Positions 18,303 to 27,895 are shown, numbered from the stretch's first letter. The stretch is DNA of 64,000 nt from Loktanella sp. S4079 (GCF_000967725.1 NZ_JXYE01000007.1:116598-180597); one strand, 5' to 3'. The notes: generated by a model from the sequence alone, not told the origin. A program made the numbers and translations.

Positions 18303-19187
18303 ATGACCAACTTTGCCCTTCGCGTACAATGTAAATCCACTCGTGGGATCGTTGCTGAAACCTCGACCTTTTTGACCGAGCAAGGCTGCAACATCACCGA
18401 CAGTGCGCAATTCGACGATACGGATACGGGCAACTTCTTCATGCGCAACAGCTTTCGCTCAGAAGAGGGCGTGACGCTCGAGCAGCTTCAGGAACGGTTC
18501 GCACCCATCGTTGATAAATACAACATGACGGCCGAGTTCTTTGACGAATCTGTGAAGCCAAAGGTGATCATCATGGTGTCCCGCTTTGGGCACTGTTTGA
18601 ACGACCTTTTGTATCGTTGGAAAATCGGCGCATTGCCCATTGATATCGTCGCGGTGATTTCGAACCACATGGACTACCAAAAGGTCGTCGTGAACCACGA
18701 TATCCCGTTCCACTGCATTAAGGTCACAAAAGAAAACAAACCCGAGGCCGAAGCCCAGATCATGCAGGTGGTCGAGGACACAGAGGCCGAATTGATCGTG
18801 CTCGCGCGGTATATGCAGATTCTATCAGACCAGATGTGTCAAAAAATGTCTGGCAAGATCATCAACATCCACCATTCGTTCTTGCCCAGCTTTAAGGGTG
18901 CCAACCCCTATAAGCAGGCGTTTGAAAAAGGCGTGAAACTAATTGGTGCAACATCACACTATGTCACCGCCGATTTGGACGAAGGCCCTATCATCGAACA
19001 AGACGTCGTGCGCGTGACGCATGCACAATCCAACAACGATTATGTTGCGCTTGGCCGAGATGTCGAAGCACAAGTTTTCTCGCGTGCGATCCACGCCCAT
19101 GTCCATGGCCGTGTTTTCCTCAATGGCAATAAAACGGTGGTATTCCCTGCCTCCCCCGGATCATACGCATCCGAGCGCATGGGTTAA
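18303..19187 (+). CDS. purU: Formyltetrahydrofolate deformylase
   Basis: A 294-residue protein. It has an N-terminal ACT domain (about 5-85) and a formyltransferase-fold hydrolase domain with 'MVSRFGHCLNDLLYR', 'INIHHSFLPSFKGANPY' (Asn/His active site) and 'HYVTADLDEGPIIEQD' (catalytic Asp). It hydrolyses 10-formyl-THF to THF and formate, balancing the one-carbon pool and feeding formate to purine synthesis. It is monocistronic: a gap of 155 nt precedes it and glpR converges 3 nt after its stop. In that leader I see no recognised folate or glycine riboswitch. Confidence 0.95.
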   Translation: MTNFALRVQCKSTRGIVAETSTFLTEQGCNITDSAQFDDTDTGNFFMRNSFRSEEGVTLEQLQERFAPIVDKYNMTAEFFDESVKPKVIIMVSRFGHCLNDLLYRWKIGALPIDIVAVISNHMDYQKVVVNHDIPFHCIKVTKENKPEAEAQIMQVVEDTEAELIVLARYMQILSDQMCQKMSGKIINIHHSFLPSFKGANPYKQAFEKGVKLIGATSHYVTADLDEGPIIEQDVVRVTHAQSNNDYVALGRDVEAQVFSRAIHAHVHGRVFLNGNKTVVFPASPGSYASERMG

Positions 19188-19190
19188 GGC

Positions 19191-19958
19191 CTAAGCCGAT
19201 TGCGTCGCGACGACACGGGTTCCCCAATCGTCGCAGCGCGCCTGAAGCCTTTCCGACACGGGCTGATCCGTAAACAACGCATCCACCGATGCAAGCGAAC
19301 CAATCCGGGCGGGCGCGGATCGGTGGAATTTCGTATGGTCGGTCACGACAAACACGTGGCGCGATTGTTCGATAATCGCCTGGCTCACCCCCACTTCGTG
19401 AATGTCGAAATCCAAAAGGTCGCCGTCGTCATCCAGCGCAGAGCAGCCGATAATCGCGTAGTCAAATTTGAACTTACGGATCGTGTCGGTGGTAATGCTG
19501 CCGACCAGCCCACCGTCTGAACGGCGCAGGCTGCCGCCCGTCACGATAACCTGACAGTCCGCATTTTTTGCAAGCGTATTGGCGACGTTCATGTTGTTGG
19601 TCACTGCCAACAAATTGCGATGCTGCAAAAGTTCTGCGGCGACCGCCTCGGTCGTTGTGCCGATATTCAGAAAGACAGAGCAGTCTTCGGGCACCTCGCG
19701 GGCGCAGGCGCGCGCGATATCCACCTTTTGCTGGTTATTCAGAACGCGCCGATCTTCGTAGCCGATGTTAATCGTGCTTGAAGGTAAGATTGCCCCGCCG
19801 TGAACCCGCTCTAACTGGCCAGCATCTGCCAGTTCAGTCAAATCGCGCCGGATCGTTTGAAGCGTGACGCCAAAATGCTCGGCTAATCCTTCAACGGTCA
19901 CCTTGCCTTCGCGGCGTGCAATTTCAATGATTTCCGGTGCTCGAAACGTCTGAGCCAT
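19191..19958 (-). CDS. glpR: DeoR-family repressor of the glycerol operon
   Basis: A 255-residue DeoR/GlpR-type regulator. It has an N-terminal winged helix ('VEGLAEHFGVTLQTIRRDLTEL') with the R-x-D-L signature and a C-terminal sugar-phosphate sensor domain with 'VFLNIGTTTEAVA' and 'VTNNMNVA'. I chose ATG 19958, preceded by GGGGTGGAGA; the upstream ATG at 19970 overlaps that site. It is divergent from glpD and likely releases its operators on binding glycerol-3-phosphate. The 283-nt intergenic region carries repeated TTTGTTCG half-sites. Confidence 0.9.
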   Translation of the reverse strand: MAQTFRAPEIIEIARREGKVTVEGLAEHFGVTLQTIRRDLTELADAGQLERVHGGAILPSSTINIGYEDRRVLNNQQKVDIARACAREVPEDCSVFLNIGTTTEAVAAELLQHRNLLAVTNNMNVANTLAKNADCQVIVTGGSLRRSDGGLVGSITTDTIRKFKFDYAIIGCSALDDDGDLLDFDIHEVGVSQAIIEQSRHVFVVTDHTKFHRSAPARIGSLASVDALFTDQPVSERLQARCDDWGTRVVATQSA

Positions 19959-20054
19959 TCTCCACCCCATATCGCCGCGCCTTGGTTTTGCTTGGCGCGG
20001 TTAGTAGGCAATCATAGTTCGGATCTCAGATAAAAACCAAACAGTATCTTCGAA

Positions 20055-20169
20055 TTTGTTCGGTTTTTTCGGTTTCGGTTCAGATATTACCCTCAAGTCT
20101 CCATTTCGAAAGAGAATTTTCCGTTTTATATCAGCGTTCTAAATATTATCGAACAAAAACGAACAAAAA
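20055..20169. promoter_or_regulatory. Candidate GlpR operators between glpR and glpD
   Basis: TTTGTTCG (20055-20062) is followed by TTCGG repeats (to about 20081). On the other strand the same half-site occurs twice in tandem as CGAACAAAAA (20150-20159 and 20160-20169). The core GTTCG/CGAAC is shared with the E. coli GlpR operator, and tandem direct repeats are common for DeoR-family sites. The remaining intergenic DNA (19959-20241) is AT-rich and must also hold both divergent promoters, which I cannot place with confidence. Confidence 0.5.
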
Positions 20170-20241
20170 TGACTTTCTTTTACCCGCGACTCACTGCATA
20201 AATTTTCGATATCACTAGGCGCTTGGTAAGGGGGGAGCCAG

Positions 20242-21846
20242 TTGCCAAATTCTCAGGCATCAGAAAACCTGTGCGATTTATTCGTAATCGGCGGAGGCAT
20301 TAACGGCTGTGGCATTGCGCGCGATGCGGCTGGACGTGGCCTACAGGTGACGCTTGCCGAGATGTCAGATCTGGCATCAGCAACTTCTTCTGCTTCGACA
20401 AAACTATTCCACGGCGGCCTGCGCTATCTTGAGTATTTCGAGGTACGGCTTGTCCGCGAGGCCTTGATCGAGCGCGAAACCCTGCTGCGCGCCATGCCTC
20501 ATATTTCATGGCCGATGCGGTTTGTATTGCCCTACCACAAAGATATGCGCTTTGAAGGCAGCACACCAACGTCAAAGCTATTGAACGTTTTTATGCCTTG
20601 GCTGCGCGGCCGCCGTCCGGCTTGGCTGATCCGCTTTGGCCTGTTTTTGTACGATAACCTAGGTGGGCGCAAAATCCTGCCCGCCACATCAACCGTGGAT
20701 TTGCGCAGTAGCCCAGAGGGGTTCCCGCTCAATGACAAATTCGCCAAAGCTTACGAATATTCGGATTGCTGGATCGAAGACTCTCGGCTGGTTATTCTAA
20801 ATGCCCGCGACGCCCAAGCGCGCGGTGCAAAGATCATGACACGCACCAAAGTTCTCAAGGCCGAGCGTGTTGACGATTTGTGGGAAATCACCACGCAAGA
20901 CTTGGAAACCGACGAGACAAAGATAACCCGCGCCCGCATGTTGATTAACGCAGCAGGCCCATGGGTCGGCGACATCATCCATCAAAAAATACGCATCAAT
21001 AGCAAAGAGGATGTGAGGCTCGTCCGCGGAAGCCATATCGTCACCAAAAAGCTATACGATCACGACAAATGCTATTTCTTTCAGGGTACTGACGGGCGGA
21101 TTATTTTCACGATACCCTATGAAACAGATTTCACGCTGATCGGCACCACAGACGCGGACCACGATGATCCATCGGTGCAACCTGTGTGTACCGATGCAGA
21201 ACGCGACTATTTGATTGCTTTCGTCAATCAATACCTACGCGAGCCCATCAGCGCTGACGATGTTGTCTGGTCCTATTCGGGCGTGCGTCCGCTTTATGAT
21301 GATGGTGCGAGCTCTGCCACCGCTGCAACACGCGACTATACGCTCAAGGTCGACAGCAATGGCGGCGCACCAGTTTTGAATGTGTTCGGCGGGAAAATCA
21401 CCACCTATCGGCGACTTGCCGAAAGTGCTATGGAACAGGTCAAGGCATTGTTTCCACAGCTATCAGACGATTGGACAGCGGGCGTGCCTTTGCCAGGTGG
21501 TGATTTTGAGGTTTCGGCGTTTGACCAGCTTGTGAACGAAACGGCGCAGGCCTACCCGTTCTTGGATATCGTGCATGTGCGCCGTTTGGCGCGCGCTTAT
21601 GGCACCGAGGCAAACCGCGTGTTGGGAGACGCGGCATCGCTTTCGGACTTAGGCGCGTTTTTTGGCGCAAATCTGTACGAAGCCGAAGTGAGCTGGCTCA
21701 TTCGTAGTGAATTTGCCCGCACAGCCGAAGACGTTGTTTGGCGTCGCAGTAAGCTGGGGCTCAGATTATCCGCCGACGAAATATCGGCACTTGATGAATG
21801 GATGCGGACCAATCGGGCCGACGTCTTGGAGCAAGACGGGGCCTAG
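20242..21846 (+). CDS. glpD: Aerobic glycerol-3-phosphate dehydrogenase
   Basis: A 534-residue FAD-dependent enzyme. It has the N-terminal dinucleotide fold 'VIGGGINGCGIARDAAGRG', then 'SATSSASTKLFHGGLRYLE', 'LIGTTDADH' and 'GKITTYRRLAE' as in GlpD. It oxidises glycerol-3-phosphate to dihydroxyacetone phosphate and passes electrons to quinone at the inner membrane. The start is a TTG at 20242 after AAGGGGGGAG. First gene of the glycerol operon, 27 nt before glpS. This order (glpD then the ABC genes) is that described for the Rhizobium leguminosarum glycerol operon. Confidence 0.95.
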   Translation: MPNSQASENLCDLFVIGGGINGCGIARDAAGRGLQVTLAEMSDLASATSSASTKLFHGGLRYLEYFEVRLVREALIERETLLRAMPHISWPMRFVLPYHKDMRFEGSTPTSKLLNVFMPWLRGRRPAWLIRFGLFLYDNLGGRKILPATSTVDLRSSPEGFPLNDKFAKAYEYSDCWIEDSRLVILNARDAQARGAKIMTRTKVLKAERVDDLWEITTQDLETDETKITRARMLINAAGPWVGDIIHQKIRINSKEDVRLVRGSHIVTKKLYDHDKCYFFQGTDGRIIFTIPYETDFTLIGTTDADHDDPSVQPVCTDAERDYLIAFVNQYLREPISADDVVWSYSGVRPLYDDGASSATAATRDYTLKVDSNGGAPVLNVFGGKITTYRRLAESAMEQVKALFPQLSDDWTAGVPLPGGDFEVSAFDQLVNETAQAYPFLDIVHVRRLARAYGTEANRVLGDAASLSDLGAFFGANLYEAEVSWLIRSEFARTAEDVVWRRSKLGLRLSADEISALDEWMRTNRADVLEQDGA

Positions 21847-21873
21847 GAACCGCACGGGGGGAGAAAAGAAAAT

Positions 21874-22962
21874 ATGACGCTTAGGATGGAGGGAGTGTCA
21901 AAGATCGTCGAAGGAAAGACCCATATCTTTCCGACTGATCTGACGCTTCAGAAAGGCACCATGAACGTTTTGCTAGGGCCGACTTCGGCTGGCAAGACGT
22001 CTTTGATGCGGTTGATGGCCGGGCTTGATGTTCCCAGCGCGGGCAAGATCTATTGGGAGGACAAGGACGTCACCGGCGTGCGCGTCCAAGACCGCAAAGT
22101 CGCGATGGTATACCAGCAATTCATCAACTACCCGTCGATGACCGTCTACGAAAACATCGCGTCACCGCTACGCCTTCTGCGCAAATCCAACAACGAAATC
22201 GACAAAGCCGTCCGCGAGGCCGCCGACCTGATGCAACTGACCCCAATGCTGGATCGCAAGCCGCTTGAACTATCGGGTGGACAGCAGCAGCGTTGTGCTC
22301 TTGCGCGCGCGCTTGTTAAGCAGGCCGGGCTTGTGTTGCTTGATGAACCTCTCGCGAACCTTGACTACAAACTGCGTGAAGAACTGCGCGCGGAAATCCC
22401 ACGTATTTTTGAAGAATCCGGCGCAATTTTTGTCTATGCGACGACCGAACCCGAAGAGGCGCTTTTGCTTGGTGGAAACACCGCCACATTGTGGGAAGGC
22501 CGGATTACGCAGTTTGGCGAGACGCCAAAGGTTTATCGCAGCCCCGCTGATGCCACGACCGCGCGGGTGTTCTCTGATCCGCCTATGAATTTTCTGTCGA
22601 TCTCAAAGATCGGTGAACGCATCCAATTTGGAAACGGTGGCGGTGCCCCTGCTCCTGCGCAGATCGCCGGCCTGCCAGATGGCACATATACGGCTGGGTT
22701 CCGCCCAAACCATCTAGAGCTGGAACCGCATGGGCAAGAGCCGATCCAATTTGCAACGAAGCTGACGGTAACTGAAATCACCGGCTCCGAAACGTTTGTG
22801 CACCTCGATCATCACGGTGATCGCTGGGTCGGCTTGGTCCACGGCATTCGCGATCTGCAAATCGGACAGCCGCTGATGACCTATCTTGATCCAGCCCATG
22901 CCTACATATTCTCTTCTGACGGCGCGCTTTTGTCAGCCGCCCCCTATGCGGAGGCCGCGTAA
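21874..22962 (+). CDS. glpS: Glycerol ABC transporter ATPase GlpS
   Basis: A 362-residue MalK-like ATPase with a C-terminal TOBE-type domain. Walker A 'GPTSAGKT' is at 35-42, signature LSGGQ at 133-137 and Walker B 'LVLLDEP' with Glu 158. The switch (H-loop) position reads 'YATTEPEEA': Thr 191 replaces the catalytic His. The partner GlpT has the opposite defect. This predicts an asymmetric GlpS/GlpT heterodimer with one consensus and one degenerate ATP site. It is directly followed, with no gap, by glpT. Confidence 0.92.
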   Translation: MTLRMEGVSKIVEGKTHIFPTDLTLQKGTMNVLLGPTSAGKTSLMRLMAGLDVPSAGKIYWEDKDVTGVRVQDRKVAMVYQQFINYPSMTVYENIASPLRLLRKSNNEIDKAVREAADLMQLTPMLDRKPLELSGGQQQRCALARALVKQAGLVLLDEPLANLDYKLREELRAEIPRIFEESGAIFVYATTEPEEALLLGGNTATLWEGRITQFGETPKVYRSPADATTARVFSDPPMNFLSISKIGERIQFGNGGGAPAPAQIAGLPDGTYTAGFRPNHLELEPHGQEPIQFATKLTVTEITGSETFVHLDHHGDRWVGLVHGIRDLQIGQPLMTYLDPAHAYIFSSDGALLSAAPYAEAA

Positions 22963-24048
22963 ATGGCAAAAATCACGCTTGATAACCTTGCGCATTCCTA
23001 TCTCCCGAACCCTGGCGGAGAAGATGACTATGCACTCAAGGAACTTAACCACGATTGGACTGACGGCGAGGCATATGCGCTCTTGGGATCGTCTGGCTGT
23101 GGCAAGTCGACGTTGCTGAATATCATTTCGGGGCTTTTGACACCAAGCCAAGGCCGCATCCTGTTCAACGACCAAGACGTCACACATGCGCCAACAGCAG
23201 AACGTAACATTGCGCAGGTTTTCCAGTTTCCCGTTGTCTATGACACGATGACCGTTCGCGACAATCTGGCGTTTCCGCTACGCAACCGTGGCGAAGACCC
23301 CGCCTATATCGCGCAACGCGTCAACAAAATTGCCGCAATGATCGGGATGGAAGCCGCGCTTAACCGCAAGGCACGTGGCCTAACTGCGGATGCGAAACAA
23401 AAGATTTCGCTGGGTCGTGGGATGGTCCGCGAGGACGTGAACGCGCTGCTATTTGACGAACCGTTGACGGTGATTGACCCTCATATGAAATGGGAACTGC
23501 GCACGCAGCTCAAGGCTCTGCATCACGAATTCGGTCATACGATGATTTACGTGACCCACGACCAGACAGAGGCACTGACCTTTGCTGACAAAGTTGTGGT
23601 GATGTACGATGGCCGGGTAGTCCAAATCGGCACACCTCAAGAGCTATTCGAGCGCCCAGCGCATACATTTGTAGGGTATTTCATTGGCTCTCCGGGGATG
23701 AACCTGTTCGACGCTGAAATCAGCGGATCAGGCGCCATAATTGCCGGGACGCAAATCGATCTCGGTGCTGGCTATCAGCCCAAGGCCGGGCACACCCAAG
23801 TCGGCGTTCGCCCAGAGTTCATTCAACTCGCGACCAATGGCGCTGGCATTCCCGCTCGCATCCAACGGATCGAAGATGTCGGTCGGCACAAAATTGTTCG
23901 CCTTGACGTCGCGGGTCAGCAAATAGCGGCCATCGCTGACGAAGGCGCGAATATCGCTACCGACACAAACGCGATCACCTTTGATCCACAAGGGATCAAT
24001 GTCTACGCCGACGACTGGCGCGTCCAACCGCAGCAGGAGGCCGCGTAA
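22963..24048 (+). CDS. glpT: Glycerol ABC transporter ATPase GlpT
   Basis: A 361-residue MalK-like ATPase. Walker A 'GSSGCGKST' is at 42-50, Walker B 'ALLFDEP' near 161-167, and an intact H-loop 'YVTHDQTEA' carries His 199. The ABC signature is replaced by 'LTADAKQK' (140-147) in place of LSGGQQQR, so it cannot close the partner's ATP site in the usual way. The C-terminal regulatory domain resembles that of other CUT1 ATPases. It overlaps glpP by 1 nt (TAATG). The name follows the rhizobial glpDSTPQUV operon and is not the E. coli GlpT antiporter. Confidence 0.92.
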   Translation: MAKITLDNLAHSYLPNPGGEDDYALKELNHDWTDGEAYALLGSSGCGKSTLLNIISGLLTPSQGRILFNDQDVTHAPTAERNIAQVFQFPVVYDTMTVRDNLAFPLRNRGEDPAYIAQRVNKIAAMIGMEAALNRKARGLTADAKQKISLGRGMVREDVNALLFDEPLTVIDPHMKWELRTQLKALHHEFGHTMIYVTHDQTEALTFADKVVVMYDGRVVQIGTPQELFERPAHTFVGYFIGSPGMNLFDAEISGSGAIIAGTQIDLGAGYQPKAGHTQVGVRPEFIQLATNGAGIPARIQRIEDVGRHKIVRLDVAGQQIAAIADEGANIATDTNAITFDPQGINVYADDWRVQPQQEAA

Positions 24049-24920
24049 TGAACAAGACTGTTAATCAAAAAGCATGGTTCCTGGTCCTGCCTGTCCTCGT
24101 ACTGGTCGCATTTTCGGCGGTGATCCCGCTGATGACCGTTGTGAACTATTCGGTCCAAGACACATTTGGGAATAACCAGTTCTTCTGGGCTGGTCTCGAA
24201 TGGTTCCGCGAGATGCTCGAATCCGAACGTATGTGGAACGCGCTCACAAGACAGTTGGCCTTTTCCGCAATCATTCTGGCGATCGAAATTCCGCTTGGCA
24301 TTTTTGTGGCGCTCAACATGCCGAAAAAAGGGTTCTGGGCGAGCTTTTGTCTCGTTCTGATGTCCCTGCCCCTACTGATCCCATGGAACGTTGTGGGCAC
24401 GATTTGGCAAATTTTTGGTCGGGTTGATATCGGCCTTCTTGGATATACGCTCGATAAACTAGGGATTTCCTACAACTACACCCAAGATTTCATCGCGGCT
24501 TGGACCACATTGATCGTGATGGATGTGTGGCACTGGACGTCTTTGGTTGCGCTACTTGCCTATGCGGGTCTGCAATCCATCCCCGACGCCTATTATCAGG
24601 CTGCCAAAATTGATCAGGCATCGCGCTGGAAGGTCTTTCGCTACATTGAATTGCCAAAAATGGCCGGTGTTCTGATGATCGCGATCTTACTGCGTTTCAT
24701 GGATAGCTTTATGATCTACACAGAGCCGTTCGTCGTCACCGGCGGTGGGCCGGGCAATGCGACGACGTTCCTGTCGATTGACCTTGTGAAAATGGCGATG
24801 GGTCAGTTTGACCTTGGCCCAGCGGCTGCTTTCTCGATCATGTATTTCCTCGTGATCTTGTTGATTTCATGGGTGTTTTACACCGTAATGACCAACCTCG
24901 ACAAACGGGACGGTGTGTAA
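24048..24920 (+). CDS. glpP: Glycerol ABC transporter permease GlpP
   Basis: A 290-residue CUT1-type permease with six hydrophobic segments. The EAA-like cytoplasmic loop reads 'DAYYQAAKIDQASRWKVFRYIELP', whose 'AAKIDQAS' core is the ATPase docking helix. It pairs with GlpQ in the membrane. Both junctions in the operon are 1-nt TAATG overlaps, implying translational coupling and fixed stoichiometry. Confidence 0.92.
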   Translation: MNKTVNQKAWFLVLPVLVLVAFSAVIPLMTVVNYSVQDTFGNNQFFWAGLEWFREMLESERMWNALTRQLAFSAIILAIEIPLGIFVALNMPKKGFWASFCLVLMSLPLLIPWNVVGTIWQIFGRVDIGLLGYTLDKLGISYNYTQDFIAAWTTLIVMDVWHWTSLVALLAYAGLQSIPDAYYQAAKIDQASRWKVFRYIELPKMAGVLMIAILLRFMDSFMIYTEPFVVTGGGPGNATTFLSIDLVKMAMGQFDLGPAAAFSIMYFLVILLISWVFYTVMTNLDKRDGV

Positions 24921-25795
24921 TGACTGACGCAAGCACACAATCCATTTCAGGAGCAAAAACAGTGACACCTGCGGCAACGACGCGCAAATCCTTTCCAATT
25001 AATGGCTCTGCCGTTGTGATGGGGCTGTACCTGCTGTTCTTGCTTTTGCCGATCTACTGGCTGCTGAACATGAGCCTGAAAACCAACGCCGAGATTTTGG
25101 GAGGCTTTTCTCTTTGGCCGCGTGATCTAACCTTTGCGAACTACACTAAGATTTTGACCGACCCCAGTTGGTACATGGGCTACGTCAATTCGATGATCTA
25201 CGTCGTGATGAACACGGTTATCAGCATCGTCGTGGCCTTACCTGCGGCCTACGCGTTTTCAAGATACACGTTCCTAGGTGATAAACATCTGTTCTTTTGG
25301 CTGCTGACCAACCGGATGGCACCACCTGCGGTTTTCGCCCTGCCCTTCTTTCAGCTTTATAGCTCTGTCGGTTTGTTCGACACGCATATCGCTGTGGCAT
25401 TGGCGCATTGTCTGTTCAATGTACCGCTGGCGGTTTGGATCCTCGAAGGGTTCATGCGCGGCGTGCCAAAGGAAATCGACGAAACCGCCTATATTGATGG
25501 TTACAGCTTTGGACGCTTTTTCATCCGTATCTTTACGCCGCTGATTGCCAGCGGGATCGGTGTCGCGGCGTTCTTTTGCTTTATGTTTTCGTGGGTCGAA
25601 CTGCTGCTTAGCCGCACGCTGACTTCGGTCGATGCAAAGCCCATCGCGGCCACGATGACCCGGACGGTTTCGGCCTCCGGGATGGATTGGGGCGTTCTGG
25701 CCGCGGCCGGTGTGCTGACCATCATTCCCGGCGCTCTCGTGATCTATTTCGTACGTAACTACATCGCCAAGGGCTTTGCCCTAGGCCGCGTATAA
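24920..25795 (+). CDS. glpQ: Glycerol ABC transporter permease GlpQ
   Basis: A 291-residue permease of the MalG type. A cytoplasmic N-terminal tail is followed by six membrane segments and the EAA loop 'EIDETAYIDGYSFGRFF'. The start at 24920 overlaps the glpP stop by 1 nt; the longer reading to 24869 lies inside glpP and is not needed. It is the second half of the heterodimeric channel. This is not the periplasmic phosphodiesterase that bears the same name in E. coli. Confidence 0.92.
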   Translation: MTDASTQSISGAKTVTPAATTRKSFPINGSAVVMGLYLLFLLLPIYWLLNMSLKTNAEILGGFSLWPRDLTFANYTKILTDPSWYMGYVNSMIYVVMNTVISIVVALPAAYAFSRYTFLGDKHLFFWLLTNRMAPPAVFALPFFQLYSSVGLFDTHIAVALAHCLFNVPLAVWILEGFMRGVPKEIDETAYIDGYSFGRFFIRIFTPLIASGIGVAAFFCFMFSWVELLLSRTLTSVDAKPIAATMTRTVSASGMDWGVLAAAGVLTIIPGALVIYFVRNYIAKGFALGRV

Positions 25796-25810
25796 CCAAG
25801 GAGAAAGCAC

Positions 25811-26083
25811 ATGGCATGGATGGCATGGACAACGCCGACGGCAATTTTCTTTGCAGTTATCGCGACCCTGCTTGTGATCTTTACGATCCTTGCAATCAAA
25901 TTTCCGGAAACGCCGCGTGTTGGCGTTCTTCGGATCGAAACGACCCGTGGTGATCGGTTGTTCATCACGCTGTTGGGCTCGGCCTTTATCAATTTGATCT
26001 GGCTCGGCCTTGCGGTCGGACCGCAGCCCTACGCACTGCTGGTCTGTCTGATCTACGCTGGCGCAGTTTTTCGCTGGGTCTGA
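25811..26083 (+). CDS. glpU: Small membrane protein GlpU (DUF2160)
   Basis: 90 residues with two or three hydrophobic segments (about 8-27 and 50-88) and a short polar stretch 'KFPETPRVGVLRIETTRGDR' between them. AAGGAGAAAGCAC precedes the ATG. Position and size match GlpU of the rhizobial glycerol operon, an uncharacterised inner-membrane partner of the transporter. The 80-nt gap to glpV contains an imperfect GC-rich hairpin near 26096-26120. Confidence 0.85.
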   Translation: MAWMAWTTPTAIFFAVIATLLVIFTILAIKFPETPRVGVLRIETTRGDRLFITLLGSAFINLIWLGLAVGPQPYALLVCLIYAGAVFRWV

Positions 26084-26163
26084 TCAGCGCTTCCTCATCC
26101 GGCGGCATTCCCGTCGGGTGGGTATTTCAAACAAGAGTTCTACTATCGGGAGGAGATAAGATA

Positions 26164-27885
26164 ATGAACTTTCCATTCAAATCGACAACGGCGATTGCGC
26201 TTGCCATTGCGGTTTCGGGCACCACAGCCCAAGCCGATATGGCAGCGGCTATCGACTTTCTCGACAATAACATTGAACGTTCCGCGCTAAGCCGCGCTGA
26301 CCAAGAAGCCGAAATGCAATGGTATATTGATGCGGCTGCCCCTTATGCGGGCATGGATATTCGTGTCGTATCCGAAACCATCGCAACCCACGAATACGAA
26401 GCCAACGTTTTGGCACCTGCATTCACAGCGATCACCGGCATCAACATCACCCACGACCTGATCGGCGAAGGCGACGTGGTTGAAAAGCTGCAAACGCAAA
26501 TGCAGTCTGGCCAGAACATCTATGATGCCTATGTGAACGACAGTGACCTGATCGGTACACACTGGCGCTATCAGCAGGCCCGCAACCTGACAGACTGGAT
26601 GGCTGGCGACGGCGCATCAGTCACAAGCCCAACGCTGAACTTGGACGATTTCATCGGTCTAGACTTTACGACTGGCCCAGATGGCAAGCTCTACCAGATG
26701 CCAACACAGCAGTTCGCGAACCTGTATTGGTTCCGCTACGACATGTTCACTGACGAAAAGAACATGGCCGATTTCGCAGCCGAATACGGTTATGATCTGG
26801 GCGTGCCTGTGAACTGGTCCGCATACGAAGACATCGCTGCCTTCTTTACTGGCCGCGACCTCAGCCACATGGGCATCGATACCGATGTCTATGGTCACAT
26901 GGACTACGGCAAGAAAGACCCATCACTCGGCTGGCGCTTTACCGATGCGTGGATGTCCATGGCTGGTATGGGCGACAAAGGCGAACCAAACGGTCTGCCT
27001 GTCGATGAATGGGGTGTGCGCGTCAATGACCAAAGCCAGCCCGTCGGTTCATGCGTGGCCCGTGGCGGCGCGACGAACTCTCCGGCTGCGGTTTACGCGA
27101 TCGAAAGCTATGTGAACTGGCTGACGAACTATGCCCCACCTGCTGCGGCTGGCATGACGTTCTCTGAATCGGGTCCAATTCCGGCACAGGGTAGCATTGC
27201 CCAGCAAATGTTCTGGTACACCGCATTCACCGCTGACATGGTTGGCGAAGGTGCTGCGGCCGTTCTGGACGACGACGGCATGCCATTGTGGCGTATGGCC
27301 CCAAGCCCACACGGCGCATATTGGGAAGACGGCATGAAAGTCGGCTATCAAGATGCAGGGTCTTGGACGCTGATGGAATCTACACCGTTGGATCGTGCAC
27401 AGGCGGCTTGGCTATACGCACAGTTCGTGACCTCGATGACGGTTGACGTTGAAAAATCCCACGCTGGTCTGACGTTCATCCGTGAATCCACAATCGACCA
27501 CGAAAGCTTTACCGAGCGCGCACCGCGTTTGGGTGGTTTGATTGAATTCTATCGTTCACCAGCACGGGTTCAGTGGTCGCCAACAGGCACCAACATCCCT
27601 GACTATCCAAAGCTGGCGCAGCTGTGGTGGCAGAACATCGGGGATGCGTCCTCTGGTGCGAAATCCGCCCAAGAAGCGCTGGACAGCCTCTGCGCAGAAC
27701 AAGAACGCGTTCTGGAACGTCTTGAGCGTGCAGGCGTTCAAGGGGAACTTGGCCCCGTCATGAACGAAGAAATGGACCCAGAATACTGGCTCAGCCAGCC
27801 GGGTTCACCAAAGGCTGCTTTGGAAAGCACCGACGAAGAGCCGATCACGGTTTCTTATGACGAGCTGATCCAGTCTTGGCAGTAA
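26164..27885 (+). CDS. glpV: Glycerol ABC transporter substrate-binding protein GlpV
   Basis: 573 residues, unusually long for a CUT1 binding protein but normal for GlpV. A clear signal peptide (about 1-24, ending 'GTTAQADM') is followed by the extracellular solute-binding fold ('QFANLYWFRYDMF', 'LGWRFTDAWMSMAGMGDKG'). Two Cys residues (near 298 'GSCVARG' and 515 'LCAEQ') could form a disulphide. It delivers glycerol to GlpPQ-ST. AGGAGATAAGATA precedes the ATG. Codon use here is strongly biased towards GGC/CTG/GAA-type codons, in keeping with high expression. Confidence 0.93.
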   Translation: MNFPFKSTTAIALAIAVSGTTAQADMAAAIDFLDNNIERSALSRADQEAEMQWYIDAAAPYAGMDIRVVSETIATHEYEANVLAPAFTAITGINITHDLIGEGDVVEKLQTQMQSGQNIYDAYVNDSDLIGTHWRYQQARNLTDWMAGDGASVTSPTLNLDDFIGLDFTTGPDGKLYQMPTQQFANLYWFRYDMFTDEKNMADFAAEYGYDLGVPVNWSAYEDIAAFFTGRDLSHMGIDTDVYGHMDYGKKDPSLGWRFTDAWMSMAGMGDKGEPNGLPVDEWGVRVNDQSQPVGSCVARGGATNSPAAVYAIESYVNWLTNYAPPAAAGMTFSESGPIPAQGSIAQQMFWYTAFTADMVGEGAAAVLDDDGMPLWRMAPSPHGAYWEDGMKVGYQDAGSWTLMESTPLDRAQAAWLYAQFVTSMTVDVEKSHAGLTFIRESTIDHESFTERAPRLGGLIEFYRSPARVQWSPTGTNIPDYPKLAQLWWQNIGDASSGAKSAQEALDSLCAEQERVLERLERAGVQGELGPVMNEEMDPEYWLSQPGSPKAALESTDEEPITVSYDELIQSWQ

Positions 27886-27895
27886 GCAAAGATTT

